NCBI RefSeq assembly: GCF_002878395.1
Contig: NC_061118.1
Location: 128,461,901 to 128,525,900 of the forward strand
DNA: 64,000 bases
Origin: Capsicum annuum
Lineage: Eukaryota > Streptophyta > Magnoliopsida > Solanales > Solanaceae
Direction: 5' to 3'
Part shown: positions 35,676 through 48,112 of the stretch, one piece after another
How positions within the stretch are numbered: position 1 is the stretch's first letter
Layout: each line of letters starts with the position of its first letter
Position numbers and translations under genes: made by a program
The notes under the pieces: model-generated
What the model was told of the DNA's origin: nothing
The model's database searches: none
What the model saw: the letters and a program-made list of their open reading frames with translations, nothing else

Positions 35676-37215
35676 TTTTGGGACTCAGACGCACATACAA
35701 GTGCACATGATCGTACAAGTAATATAGTGATTTAGACAATCAGATATCGTTCCCACGAGGACTAAGCAACTAGAAATTTAACCAACTTTTAGTTTTAGAC
35801 AATGAGCATTAAGTGTTGTAAAGTATCAAGATGATTTTAACATTATGAGTAAAAATGTAAATTGGTAAATAAGAAATAAAAGTTGATGACTAGAGCAAAG
35901 CAAGCAACGATTGTAAACATTATGATAAGAATTCCAGGGTTAAGGCTTTTCAAACAATCATACAATTCTTTATTCTTATGGTAGTCTAATTGGTTATCGG
36001 GTTGTTGCTTCACATGGTTTAGGCTACGATTTTGATCCCCCAACCTCAAATCTTCTATCTATTGAATATTGCAGCTACAACTCCCACAGAGATACAACAA
36101 TTCTTCTAGATTCATAAAGTAATCTTCTTGCAATTGAACCAAACAACGCTTCTAGGTATATCTTTATCCTAGATGCTAATTCACACCCCTTATTTTATAA
36201 AAGGGTAAGAACCTTTCTCCTTAATTTCTTCGTTCTATCTCACAATTCTCCTTCCAGATTCACATAAAAATATAGATTTATTCTAATGGTAGCTACTCAT
36301 TAAAATAGAAAGCTCAAGAAATTAAGAACAACCCAGATGATAATCTAAAAAGAAACTACTATAAAGAATATCAAAGAGTAATCATGTTCTTGGCCTTAAC
36401 CCCAGAACAAAGGTGTTTAGCCACACATATTTTAATTATACATAAAAAATAAGTAATTAATCATAACCAAAATTAATCTTCAAGTAAAGAAGTTCAAAAC
36501 AAATAATAAGAACCCTAAAAGAAATGATTCTATGCTTTTCTGCCGCTGCTATGCTTGTCAAAAAGTGTTTACAATTGTGCTCACATGTTCCTTTTATACT
36601 TGGAAAAATTTCACCAGATCTGCACACTTGACGCGATGCTTCACTTATTTCGTCGCCCTAGCCAATACGTCGCGTCAACATTGCATTGATGTACTGAATT
36701 GGCCTTTAAGAATTTGACTAAGTTAACTTCTCCAACACACAACGCGACGCGTTGACATCGCGTCGTGTCACCAAAATTGTCATCTCAAAATCTGACTACT
36801 TCTCAAAACTTCTGCATCGACATGATGCGTTCACTTCGCATCGATGCACTAGAAGTTGCTCATAAAATTTTGGCTAAGACACAACTTTTACCTGTCGACG
36901 TGGCGCGTCACTAGAATATTTCTCCATTTCTTCTCTTAATTCTCATACTTCCTCAGCTCCTTTGTTTTATTCTTCCCTTCGTGCATCTACACATATTCTT
37001 GGACTTGATCAACATGATTTTTCACATCTTCATGATATGCATCCCATTTTTCTCCGAATCCATGAGAAATTTACCCTGTATCTCTAATCACATCAGTTAG
37101 CCACGAAACATAATTTAGCTCAAAACACAATATAATTAACACAATTTTTAATCTCAAAACAAGTACAAATATGGGTAAATAACGGCGTTTGGACATGTAA
37201 ATACGCCCAAGATTA
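35676..37215 (-). repeat. 3' LTR of the second Athila-type element
   Basis: Bases 35690-36250 align with 63437-64000. The outer tip reads TTTTGGGACTC where the other LTR has TGCTGCGACTC. The inner end (minus strand TAATCTTGGG) abuts the purine tract. Confidence 0.85.
36591..36920 (-). promoter_or_regulatory. TATA box with upstream CpG-rich repeats (U3)
   Basis: On the minus strand TATAAAAG (36598-36591) is preceded by four or five imperfect CpG-rich repeats (36620-36920), for example AACGCGACGCGTTGACATCG near 36740. They alternate with AT-rich spacers. Position and form suggest LTR enhancer repeats; no binding factor can be named. Confidence 0.55.
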
Positions 37216-37228
37216 CCACCCCACACTT
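37216..37228 (-). promoter_or_regulatory. Polypurine tract of the second Athila-type element
   Basis: AAGTGTGGGGTGG on the minus strand, immediately before the LTR start. Confidence 0.85.
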
Positions 37229-38985
37229 AAAACCTTGTTCGTCCTCAAACAACTTCAAGCAGCACAATCATCAGACCTTTTAATTACAACCTAAGAGTCA
37301 TTCTAGAGTTGGGCTCATGGACACTTTATTTCACACTTCATTATCCCAATAGTTACATTAAATTTGATGGAAAACTTAATGAAAGCATGCAATCAAGCAA
37401 CACAATAAGTAATCACGACTTTTATCCGCATGCACCCTCATAACAAGAAAGTTTTCCCCATATTACGTACAATTTTACAATCTTAATCATGAGGGGAATA
37501 TCAAAATTCAATCACTCGCTCTCAACAAAGAATTCATACATAATAGATGATGGACCATAGGCTTTCCCTTAGTGTAATACTTCACTAATAGTTAGATGTT
37601 GATAAGTAAGATCAATTAGGTCTTTCATGGTTGTAATGCAGGCTAAGGGATGGGTAAGAGCTATTTGGAAAATAGTGACTAATCTCCCTAAGCACTTTAA
37701 TACATAACCATCTTCAATCACATTCACATTTTATCAACCCAACTTTTCATTTCATTATCTTTACACATTCATTGTTTCATCCCCAATCTTTTTAGCACAT
37801 TAATAACACTTAGTAGGAGTATTTTTCTTTTTTATGTCATAATTCAATTCTCAAATTTTCTCTACACCCCAATTATATTTACGCACCCCTATAGTAGCCA
37901 CCCTCAACCTAACTAATTTTCCTTGGTTATGGTGCACATTGTCCTAAACAAACCAGGGCCAAAACAAGTTCATTGTAGCAAAAAACGATCAACAATAACT
38001 GAAACTTTCATTAAACATTTTTTTCTTTCTAACTCCTAACCGTCACAACTAAACGCACAATGAACACTTCTCTAGAGCTTTACTTTCACCTTTTTCCTTC
38101 TTAATATTTCACATTCCCTCTTATTTCGTTATCTGTATTAAAGCGCTTTGGAACTATGGATCAAATTAAGGTCTATCAAAGAAAGTATTCGGCTACAGAT
38201 GAGGCTACCAAAGAAATCAGGTTATAGGCTCAACGGGGCTAACTAAGGTCATGCATAAGGGTAGGTAGATAAAGTATTTACAATTTGGTTAAGAAATAAA
38301 TGCCTAAATCAGTTTCTACAACCAACACCCTTTATTTCGCTTTGTAAACACCCCGGGCAAGTTCTAGTCATTCCTATACATGTAAAATATAAACAAATAC
38401 TCACTCACTCAGTGCATGTTAAGAATCAAGTTGGATCCTTACGGTTTCCGATATTTCTCTTTATAAAATTCATTATTAAGCAAATCAAATCAAACTTCAC
38501 TTGTTGGGATTTAACATCTAAAAACATCTCATTCTTTTGTTTCAACACATCTGCATTTGTAGTCACAAACTAAAACATCTTTGCCTAACACACAACATTT
38601 CTCAAAAGTTGTTATCGGGGTTTTATTATTTTCTCAGCTTCTAAAGATGTACTCCTCTTAAGACGGTCATCATCCATCTATCACAGGGGAAAGCAACTAA
38701 CTATGATGTTGTATAACGAGAATCGCCAAAAAGGGCACACAAAATTATTATAGTCTGAAAATTACCATGAAGGGAGAAAATAAATCAAAAACTTTAAACT
38801 AAATTTGCCAAAAAGGCAATAATGTCAACTTACAAACCCAACAAAACATAAAAATAGAAATAGAAATCATTCAACCAAAACCTAACAGAATTTAAAAATT
38901 AAAGATGAAGGAGATAAAGATGAAGATCGAAGACCAACCACCCTATACTTAAATGTAGCATTGTCCCAATACTAGCAATAAGCAT
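37229..38985 (-). other. 3' noncoding part of the Athila-type element
   Basis: No protein motif is seen. It lies between the 3' ORF remnant and the purine tract, as expected for the long untranslated region of this lineage. A second purine-tract-like stretch (minus strand TTAAGTATAGGGTGG) is near 38938-38952. Confidence 0.6.
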
Positions 38986-39269
38986 AGGAGATGGTGGCAT
39001 CATTCTCCGTGCTTAATCGAATATCACTAAGTCCATCACATCCTCATCAACACCATCATCGACACCAAAGTCATTACCTGAGTCACCATCATATGACTAC
39101 TCCTCGTCCATGTAGTCGTCTTCAGAATAACCCATGTGTCTTTCCATATCCGTGGGGATGTCATAATCTAGGCCAATTCGTAGCATAGTTTGAGCATAAT
39201 GTCCTCATGGGTAGTCCAACTCAACTGTACAAATCTCCTATTGGGTGGCTGGATGTCCCCAGTCTTTAG

Positions 39270-40250
39270 CTACAACATAGTTAGCCCATACATACGGGTT
39301 GTGATCTCATTATTATGAGCTTGATGCTCGAGCATAGTTAAATTCATGCCATGAGGAGTAGGTCCCTTAGTCCAAGAAAAATCCAATGGCCTATCAAAAA
39401 CAGTTGGTGTATAATCCACCTCCTCCCCGGGCACACCCTGTTGCATCAAAAATTTAGTCACGAACCCACCATAACCATTTTGTGACCCCCCAAAAATTTA
39501 GTCACGAACCCACCATAACCATTTTGTGACCCCCCAAAAATCTAGCCTTTCTTATCACTAAAAAAATAATAGAATCAACATTCAAATCCATATCTTCATG
39601 CATCAGAGCATAGATAATACAAACCCTATCACGATTCACCTCCATCAAATGCATACCATGAACAAAGTAGGTATAGATAATTCTTTTCCATAAATAAGCT
39701 TCCCTATTCAAATGAGCAAATAGGAGTGATACATGAGTACTACTCTCTTTGCAGAGAATCCTCCTAGCCGTCGAACGAGTGCCGCAAAGGAGATGACAGA
39801 TGTGATGATATGGTGGCTCAATAATCATTATCTTTAATGGATCTGCATCCACAAAAGGTGTACCTAATAGCTCATTAATAGTATTAGTAGTAAAAGTGAT
39901 CACATAACCACGTACCTCAACCTCAGAGTCTTTTGGGTTCTAATTGGCATAGAATTCCCTTACTAGGCTTAAGTTGCATTCATTTGGCTTCTCAAAGAGA
40001 AAAGTCATGTGTTACGCCTTTATCCTTCACACCATAGATGGCTATTCTTTCATTAATATTGCCCTATTAATGAATTGATCGACTGAATTTGACTCTTTAT
40101 GCCGTGAATACCAATTCCTCCCTACTTCAACCACAGCCTTAGTCCTGAACCTGCTTTGGCCCCTAGGCACATGTGGGGCTGAGGGCACTGGATCAATTTG
40201 ATGACTTCTCTTATGCCTAGGGTTAGACGTACTAGCTACATTCCCCTTTC
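39270..40250 (-). pseudogene. Post-pol ORF remnant (plant transposon protein-like)
   Basis: Reading the minus strand from about 40250: SNPRHKRSH, then RNWYSRHKESN, MTFLFEKPNECNLSLVREFYAN, VEVRGYVITFTTNTINELLG, then an open 133-codon piece (39903-39502) and a further piece (39461-39270) with TKFLMQQGVPGEEVDYTPT. The REFYAN - VRG - INELLGTP order is that of the putative plant transposon protein domain found downstream of pol in Athila-like elements. Its function is unknown. Frameshifts and stops break it, and a 44-base duplication lies between the two pieces. Confidence 0.7.
39448..39535. repeat. 44-base tandem duplication
   Basis: AAAAATTTAGTCACGAACCC and the bases after it are repeated exactly 44 bases later, and then diverge. 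It disrupts the post-pol ORF. Confidence 0.9.
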
Positions 40251-40268
40251 TTCATTATTGATGGCTAC

Positions 40269-40273
40269 TTGAC
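40269..40273. repeat. Left target-site duplication of the solo LTR
   Basis: TTGAC here against TCGAC at 52027-52031, one C/T transition apart. Confidence 0.65.
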
Positions 40274-40479
40274 TATAATACCCCATACTTCTACCTAGCT
40301 TAAAATCATCTCAAAAATGTTAAAGACTTGATCCAAAGATGAATCAACTTTTATACATGTGGTGTTTTCAATATTTTCACTTTTTATCATATGAAAAATT
40401 GAATAAGCTTTCCATAGCTATAAAATTCGTCTAAATCCGACACCCGGGCAAAGAGTTTGAGCCTTTCTAGTAAGGCAGT

Positions 40480-40828
40480 GTGCCACCTGAGCCATCAATG
40501 CATCGCGGAGCAGGCCAAAATGGTAATTGTCAAAATACAATGAGCCTTTACGATTATGGCGCATCGCGCCAGGGCTCAAATTCAGAATTGTCCTTTTTCT
40601 AGTGTCTCAGCACGATGTCTCCATGTTGCACCAAACTTTTAGGTCGCAAACGAAATAGCAACGCGATAGCCCCGCGTCGCGCCACCATGTAGATTCCCAA
40701 TTATCCAGTTCCAGTGACTTGGCGTGATAGTGGCACGTCGCACCAAGGATAAAAATTGAAAATTTTTTATAAAAATTAAAATACATGCCCAAGGGTAAAA
40801 AGGGTCAATTTTTCACCCCTATTTAAAC
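40480..40828 (+). promoter_or_regulatory. CpG-rich repeats upstream of a TATA-like box (solo LTR)
   Basis: Four or five imperfect units of about 50-70 bases carry CpG-rich half-palindromes such as GGCGCATCGCGCCA (40558-40571) and CCCCGCGTCGCGCCACC (40670-40686). A CTATTTAAAC TATA-like box follows at 40819-40828. The layout parallels the U3 of the Athila-type LTR at 36591-36920. Confidence 0.5.
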
Positions 40829-40977
40829 TCAATAACACGTGATTCAACCATTTTTCATCCAAAACATAGTATTTCTCTCAGGTTTCTCTCAAGAACAAGC
40901 TAGGGTTTTCAATTAGGGATTTAAATCCAAGTCTCAAATTCAAGAATTTCTCGTCAATCTTCATAGAATCAACAACT

Positions 40978-41021
40978 AAGGAACGCCTAGTGTTCATTCA
41001 TGGATTTCTTTCATCCATGAA
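40978..41021 (+). promoter_or_regulatory. Decayed splice-donor-like site and hairpin (solo LTR)
   Basis: AAGGAACGCCTAGTG aligns with CAAGGTATGCGTAGTG of copy 1, but the GT is lost. Ten bases later an 8-base perfect stem follows: TTCATGGA (40997-41004) pairs with TCCATGAA (41014-41021) around a 9-base loop. Confidence 0.6.
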
Positions 41022-42757
41022 GCCCAAGAATCAAGTTTTAAATCTTGTATTGTGAATATTTTTTTATGGGTTGATTATGTTCATGTGATTATGATTGTAT
41101 GGTTCCCAAGTTGGATTCTTTATGTGTTGTTCATGAACCTATGCTAGTATGTGGTCTGAAACATGTGAAATTGAGTTGAAATATGGAGTTTTATTGCATT
41201 AATTTGATGGTCATGCCTATGCCCTAAGTCATGCATCCTAGGTGTTTGATAAAAATACTAAGAGAATAGAAATTATGCAATATAGCTTAATTGTGACCCA
41301 ACTGATAAATGCGTGCTTTACCCTATGACTAAGAATGACTTCCATGATATTGTGTGCATTATTAATGGTTGAGGGAATGTCCATGAGAATAGGTTTATGA
41401 AAGTATGACATGTTTATATGTAATTCCATTCATGTACAAGACTATGATAACCATGTGCTTCAGGAAATCCCCAAATTGATGTATTATGAATTGTTGATGT
41501 TGGTCATGTGTTCAAGAAGTGTCATGTTCTGTCAGTTTCATGCTATCGAGTCCTAGGGGTACTTGTACCCGACAATATAGTTGTGTGCCTAGATTTAGTG
41601 TCATGTTTACATGATATCCTCATTCAAGCCATGGTCCATAAAACCCAGTCAGTCATGTGACTCAGGAAAGCTCAGTAATTTAGTAATCTCAGTACTATTC
41701 CATCAGTCAAGGGAACTCAGTTAATTTAGTCCAGTTCAATTCAGTAATCCATGATCAGTGTCTATTCATATGGGAGTAGGAATTAGCACCGAGTGAACCC
41801 AAGGATGGGAACACATACTGTTAGATGAGGGTGTGATTCTTTGAAGTCATCCTTGCATTTCAAAATTGTGTATCCTGCATAGGTTGAGACATCAACACTG
41901 TCAGATGAAGGTTGATGAGGTGGATAAGCACTGTCAGATAAGGGCCCCACCATTCTCTTTTAGGGACACTTTCAGACGAGGGTCACTCACAGCTTGTCCT
42001 TACCAGTGGCGCGGTATTGACACCCTTCCAATTGGGGTTACAAATTGGACCCCAACTCAGCCATAATGGCGTATTAGGGGCATGTCAGTTAGATAACTAT
42101 TCCCACAATTTCAGTTACAGAACTAGGACTGTCAGATACAGTTATTCAGTCTCAATAATAGAACTCAGATAGTTTTTCAGATTTTAGGACTCTCAGATAT
42201 AATAAAATCAAAACAGTACGAAACTCAGCTAGTTCTATCATCACCTAGACTATTAGATATAGTTCTTAGTATCAGTTATTTTAGTTATATAGTTATTAGT
42301 ATCCCATATTATCAGTATTCAGTTTCAGGACTGTCAGATATAGTTAATTAGCCCAGTTCTTCATAATCAGAACTGTCAGAAATAGTCTTTTCTTTATTAA
42401 TAATATAACATCGGTTCCTCAGTACTCTATCGACTGAGTTATTCAGTATCCCGGTATTAGCACTCAAATATCAGTAAATCTATATTATTAGAATTCATGA
42501 GTCAGTGTTATCACAAATTTAGTTACAGTCCCTTATTCATGCATGTATTCTCACGTTCATGTCATTCAGTCAGTTAGTATTGTTCATGCATATGAACCAT
42601 TGCATTCAACCTACCTCACTTATATACCGGTATATTCAACATACTGACTCATTTGCACTATGGTGTTTTATACCATAGGTTTAAAAGCACGAGCTCCTGA
42701 GCATCCTTAGTAGATCAGACGTTCAGCGGCCAGACTTACAGTGAGTCCTCATTATTT

Positions 42758-42762
42758 GAGGA
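42758..42762. repeat. Left target-site duplication (GAGGA)
   Basis: A perfect match to 51699-51703 outside the other end of copy 2. Confidence 0.92.
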
Positions 42763-43529
42763 TGTAACACCCCAATTCCCATAAATCGGAATGCCACACG
42801 GTGCTCGTGACCCCGAGGGACCACAAGCTAACCGTTCACTGATATCTGTATCTGTTCACTACATAATATAATACGATAAATGCAAAAACTGGCTAAATCT
42901 GGCCATAAGGTTCAAACATCTAAATATACAGCACTGAAAACTAAATATCAATACATCTGTCTGAAAAGCCTCTATACTGTCTGAACTGTGGAGTTGAAGG
43001 GATAATTTCCCAACTAACTCCGTCTACTAAAATCACCAAAACACTGAAATAGAATATCCTCGGATGATGAGGACTCACTGCTGCACCCACTGCTACAAGA
43101 TCTGACAGCTAAATATACTCTGAATCTCGCTCTTCTAAACCTATGGTGGGGAAAGCATCATAGCGCGAATATGTCAGTACAAAGAATGTACCGAGTATGC
43201 AAAGATAGGGTAAGGTAAAATATAAGGCTAATGCATAAACATAACAATCTGAATAATATGTATTCACTGGAATAAACATATATAGAAACTCTACAGTTAC
43301 CAATTTTGAAACATGTCTGATCAACAATACACACATGGATGCATAAAGTACAACTGAAATCATCATGACACCGAATGTTACATTTTGAACGCTGACACCT
43401 GAAAATAATAATACTGACAATAAGATACTGAGTATCTGAAGCTACTAGAGCTGACATCTGTACTTATCCATACTAAGAAATTGGATAACTGATAATACTG
43501 ATATTTGATATTCAAATTTACCAACTCTG

Positions 43530-43690
43530 GAACACTGAACAACTGAATCTGAGATTAACCCTCATCTAGCAGGAAGTCTCTAGAATACTGAACAACTGAA
43601 TGTCAGATCAACCCTCATCTAGCAGGAAGTCTATAGAATACTGAACAACGGAATCTGAGATCAACCCTCATCTTTCAGGACATCTCTATA
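43530..43690. repeat. 53-base tandem repeat inside the LTR
   Basis: Units begin at 43530, 43583 and 43636, each with GAAYACTGAACAACKGAAT and a CCCTCATCTAGCAGGAAGTC block. A partial unit follows near 43728. The right LTR has the same array near 48880-49040. Confidence 0.85.
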
Positions 43691-45647
43691 CTCAACGATA
43701 ATGATAATGGGTAAATAAGTTCTAGAGCAACCCTCATCTCGCAGGAAGTCTCTCTACTCAATGATAATGATAGCAATACTGGAAGGCCTGTATCTGACAA
43801 CCTTAAATTTTGCCCATTAACTGAGTTCTTTTCTGAGACTATTACTGAAACTGTGGGAGTGATCATTTAACCGACATGCCCCACTTACGACAAGGGGGAT
43901 CCAACCTATACCCCAGCAGGAAGGGCATCAATACCGCGCCACCAGTAAAGACAACTACATAGGACCCTCTACTATCAGGACCTCAAACGAGAATGGTGGG
44001 ACCTTTTTACTCGCAGGACTACCACCTCATCTAACCCTCTACTCGTAGGATAGATGTCTCAACCTACGCTGATGATGTAGTTCTGGAGCATAGGGATTGG
44101 TACCAGGAATCAAACCCTCTACTCATAGGAATGTTCCCATCCTTAGCTCGCTCGATGCTGAATCCTACTCCTAACTGAAAGACATTTAACCGGTTCTTAA
44201 CTGCACTCAACTGAACTGAATCTATTCTCACATTATGATACTAAATCAATATGACATAGTTTGCCTGATTCCATTCTCTGACGGAGTATTTCTAATTGCC
44301 ACTTACTTTTAAGATAAGCTTACTATCTCAAAAAATGTACAGAGGTCTGTAACAGAGTGAATTAATATGTAAGATTTCAGAGCTTCTTGGCCCGATTATT
44401 CGATAAAGAATGATTTCTAAGATTACTGAGTTTTCCCCAAGTTTTGAAACTAACTGGGAGTTTATTATTCATCACTCGATTGACATTACCGTGAAACTGA
44501 TTCAGCTCTAGACCAGCAGACTATTTCGGGCATACGTACCCCCAGCACAGAATAGTATAAAGTAACACAAGATAGATAACTCATACACAACATGCCCATA
44601 GTCCATCATACACAACACATAATTGAAGACTTCACACTTAGCAAATCAACTGGCCTCATTTCTCCATATAAGCATCCAATCGAACACGTGGGGAGCATGC
44701 TTTGGGTCCACAACAAATACTACGCATAAACATCATAGTTACCTGAACAATTCATCGTGGCATTCCATCATACACCCACAACGCACCACAAATTCAAGAA
44801 AATCAACTATCCATAGGAACAAAGCATGAATTTATCTTTTAAAACCTAATGAACCACAATGCATTGTTTCTTTGTCTCTTAAATATTTTGTCAAACATAT
44901 GGTAGAAATAAGTTAAGCATATGGATATGGCATGAAATCATAATTTGAATAACAAACATGTCAAATACTTAAATTCTTCTTCACATAGGCATTTTAGCAA
45001 TCATCTTACATGGACCATTTAGGGCATAGGTTTAATGCTCAATTTCATGCACCACAATACCATCATCCTTCATCTTCAACATCCACATTTCTCAATTCAC
45101 AATCCAACTCACATTTAGAGAATATTTGACATATCAATCATTAGTAGGGATATATAATTCCCAATAACAATTATCAAGTCATAACAAGGAAATAATGGAA
45201 TAATAGTATAAATCAAGGCTTAACAATTAAATCATCATATATTTATAATCAATTAATTTTGGACCTATTATGTTATAAAAACAAAATCTCTGGTCTCTTA
45301 GGTATTTTCAAAAACACCTTACATGCACTTCTTAGGCATAGGTGGATTCATCAAGATTACAAGTATTCAATCACCTATTTCATATATTTATACATGACAC
45401 ACCACCATAGTTTCCACAAACATACAAAGTTCCCTTCTTGGATATCATCAAATTCAACAACATAATCACCAACCATCACACAAATACTACACACATATAC
45501 TTCAACCAATACACATAATCATCCCACACATATATCTCAACTATCATGTGAATACTACACACATACACAATGAAAATTTAGAAAGTATAATCATATATAT
45601 ATATATATATACATGTATCTTGAGCCTTTGAAAAAGGATTTATGGGC

Positions 45648-45789
45648 TCTATGGACGAAAGGAGCCCATAGATAAACACTTGCATACCTTAGATTTCGTA
45701 GCCGAAGAGATTGACGGAAGCAATTCGGGAAGTGAAGCCTTGAATCTATTTTTCCCCAATTGGAACCCTAACCCTAACTCCTCTTCTTC

Positions 45790-45821
<32 letters not shown>

Positions 45822-45897
45822 CATATATTTGAGAGAGAGATATAAGAGAAATGAGAGATAATGAATGACAATTCTTAGCTCAAAGGGGGTATATATA
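45648..45897 (-). promoter_or_regulatory. LTR promoter, splice-donor-like site and hairpin (copy 2, 3' LTR)
   Basis: On the minus strand: TATATATA (45897-45890), a leader with telomere-like GTTAGGGTTAGGGTT and an AT microsatellite, the donor-like TAAG/GTATGC (GT at 45687-45686), and 10 bases later a hairpin with arms TCTATGG/CCATAGA (45666-45672 with 45648-45654). An overlapping 9-base stem (45641-45649 with 45662-45670) is also possible. The right LTR has the same set (TATA 51194-51201, donor 50996, arms 50957-50963 and 50975-50981). Confidence 0.55.
45786..45831. repeat. AT/TA microsatellite
   Basis: Alternating AT dinucleotides interrupted by ACAT lie in the transcribed leader of the LTR. 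Similar runs are at 45594-45611, 50903-50914 and 51098-51123. Lengths differ between the two LTRs. Confidence 0.8.
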
Positions 45898-46732
45898 GAG
45901 GGTTATCATAATGGGAAATGACCAAAATACCTTTAAAAATCAATTAATGTCAAATCTGCCCTTCAGTGATCTATCTGATAAGCTGAAGTAAATTGGCCAT
46001 AACTTTTTACTCCGATGTCCAAATTGGATGAAACCAATTTCATTGGGAAGAAGACTCTCAGGAATTTTTGTTGATATATAGCAGCTCACACTGTTCATTA
46101 TGTATAAAGAGTTATGATCATTTGAAGTTGACCAAAAAAAATCACCTGGCTGAAGTATTTTTTTTCCTGTACATTTTACTGTTCACAGTTCGATCAGAAT
46201 GGTCGTAGTTTGATTAGAATGGTCGAACTCATCGCTCGAGTGTCCATTTTGGGTGATCCACATATTGTTGAAAAGATTATTTGATATTCTACGCAATGGT
46301 GGGTCGAAATCGAAGAAATGGCACACAGAAAAATTATAAGTCATTCTAGAAGATAGGATCCCAACACATTTACGCACAAAATTTCAACGAAAATTTTTTT
46401 CGGGGTATTACATCATCTCCCCCTTGGAAACATTCGTCCTCGAATATGATGGACAGATCAAGAACACTAATCGACTGGGTTTATTCAAGACAACAACACA
46501 TTTCAAAATATAACACACAACAAAAGCAATCAATACTCTGCGTACTTTCACTAGTGATGCACATCTATCGCATAAAACATTCAACAACCCACTCATGGGT
46601 AAATTTTCACAACACACATGCATCTCAGATGCACAGAATCATAACCTAACCAATCTCTTCAATACATGTTCAAATATTCCCACAATTCGAGTTCCTTTCT
46701 ATTGAACGTGCATATTAAATACGAATATACCT

Positions 46733-47053
46733 AATATACCAAATTCTCGAAAGCATAACTAGAAATGCAACGAACGATGAGGTTAACATTATAGAAAGAG
46801 CATGGACATGCAATTATTATAACATTATGGGGTATCTCCCCCCNNNNNNNNNNNNNNNNNNNNNNNNNNNNNNNNNNNNNNNNNNNNNNNNNNNNNNNNN
46901 NNNNNNNNNNNNNNNNNNNNNNNNNNNNNNNNNNNNNNNNNNNAATATACCAAATTCTCGAAAGCATAACTAGAAATGCAACGAACGATGAGGTTAACAT
47001 TATAGAAAGAGCATGGACATGCAATTATTATAACATTATGGGGTATCTCCCCC
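46733..47053. other. Assembly gap with identical flanks
   Basis: 100 N at 46844-46943. The 110 bases before it (46733-46842) are identical to the 110 after it (46944-47053); the left copy has one extra C next to the gap. This is the signature of two contig ends that overlap but were not merged. Confidence 0.92.
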
Positions 47054-48095
47054 TTGGGACCCAAGGTCCCTCTAGACATATTTTACTAAAATAAGAATGG
47101 GTCATGAACTGTCTTCCTTTACTACATTTCCATACCTACTGGCACTACTACCAGATTCTAAGGGCCTGACTTGTCACTTTCTCTATCATCCTCCTCTCAG
47201 CTTTAAGTCATCGTCAGACACTTTTGAACACTTGACTAAACCCCAAAATGAACTACAACCAATGTACTCTAGTGTCTGAGGCACAACGGTGCACAAAATG
47301 ATAACTTAATTCATTCAGAAAGACTACACCTGAAAACATAAATTCAATACCAATGCTACTTCTTGGGATACAACTCTTATCTTTCCTTAGTCTCTACAAT
47401 CATTATCATATTCATGCACTCTTTTCAACACCTGCTTGTCTCACTAAACACATTATCTGCTTCGATTTCTTCATAGGCTACTAATACCATACTCACATCT
47501 TAATACTAAGTTTGGAGTCCACAAACTTATATTCTTCAAAGATTCAAGCTTAGCTTCTAAAACATAACATGAATATCCACAAATATTTAATAAACATACT
47601 ATTCTCATTCTAGCCTTTAAATATCACATATCTTAAACTCATACTTCTCCATACCATGAGAATCACAGCTATATCTCTATCAATCAACACATATAATTCC
47701 CAACTTCCATACTTAGATTCTTACATATATAATTTCAAGCCTATTCATTCACCATATAAACAGCTAACCCCATAAGGAATACTCTACTCACTTTAGAGAA
47801 CACTGTCCCAAAACTATCTGCGGGGACCGTCAGAAAAAGTGCTATCTGAAAGACTTTGGCTTCACTACTTCTGTTACCTTAAGAGTAATGTAAATCTGAC
47901 ATAGGTAGATCATTACAAGAGTCTACATAACTCTCTTGGAAAATCTTGCTATAGCACAATTTGGATCATGAATGAACGAAAACTCTTCTAAACATCCCAT
48001 AGCCTCCCGTACATGAATGTGGCGTGCAACACACTCTTGTACAAGACTCTACTAGATTCGGCTTTTCAGACTCCCTAGGACACTGTTGAACCTTA

Positions 48096-48108
48096 GGCTC
48101 TGATACCA
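48096..48108 (-). promoter_or_regulatory. Primer binding site of copy 2, tRNA-iMet type
   Basis: TGGTATCAGAGCC on the minus strand, 4 bases inside the 5' LTR. The surrounding bases are nearly identical to those at 14045-14080 of copy 1. Confidence 0.88.
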
Positions 48109-48112
48109 AGTT

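Larger units (their letters stand above)
42763..46412 (-). repeat. 3' LTR of copy 2
   Basis: 3650 bases, tips TGTAACACCCC and GGGGTATTACA. It matches the right LTR (48113-51698) throughout. Confidence 0.9.
46413..48112 (-). other. Internal region of copy 2, no coding capacity
   Basis: It carries the purine tract (minus strand CCAAGGGGGAGATGA, next to 46412), TTCGTCCTCGAAT and a block near 47100-47180 shared with copy 1 (13350-13440), and the stretch before the primer site. No gag or pol motif is seen in any frame. It contains the N gap. Confidence 0.75.

Noticed and set aside
36620..36920. CpG island of a host gene
   Set aside because: It lies within a defined Athila-type LTR, and no host coding sequence follows on either strand.
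43109..43457. Cysteine-rich membrane-like ORFs in two frames, repeated at 48459-48806
   Set aside because: They lie in the same place in both LTRs of copy 2, overlap each other in different frames, change length between the copies (the second is open for 115 codons, the first for 99 and 103), and match no family.
43530..43690. CRISPR-like array
   Set aside because: Units are contiguous without unique spacers, lie in an LTR of a plant element, and have no cas genes nearby.
45786..45831. Replication origin or matrix-attachment region
   Set aside because: It is a simple AT microsatellite in an LTR leader; nothing else supports such a role.
46733..47053. A real tandem duplication around the gap
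   Set aside because: Perfect identity on both sides of exactly 100 N is better explained by an unmerged contig overlap.
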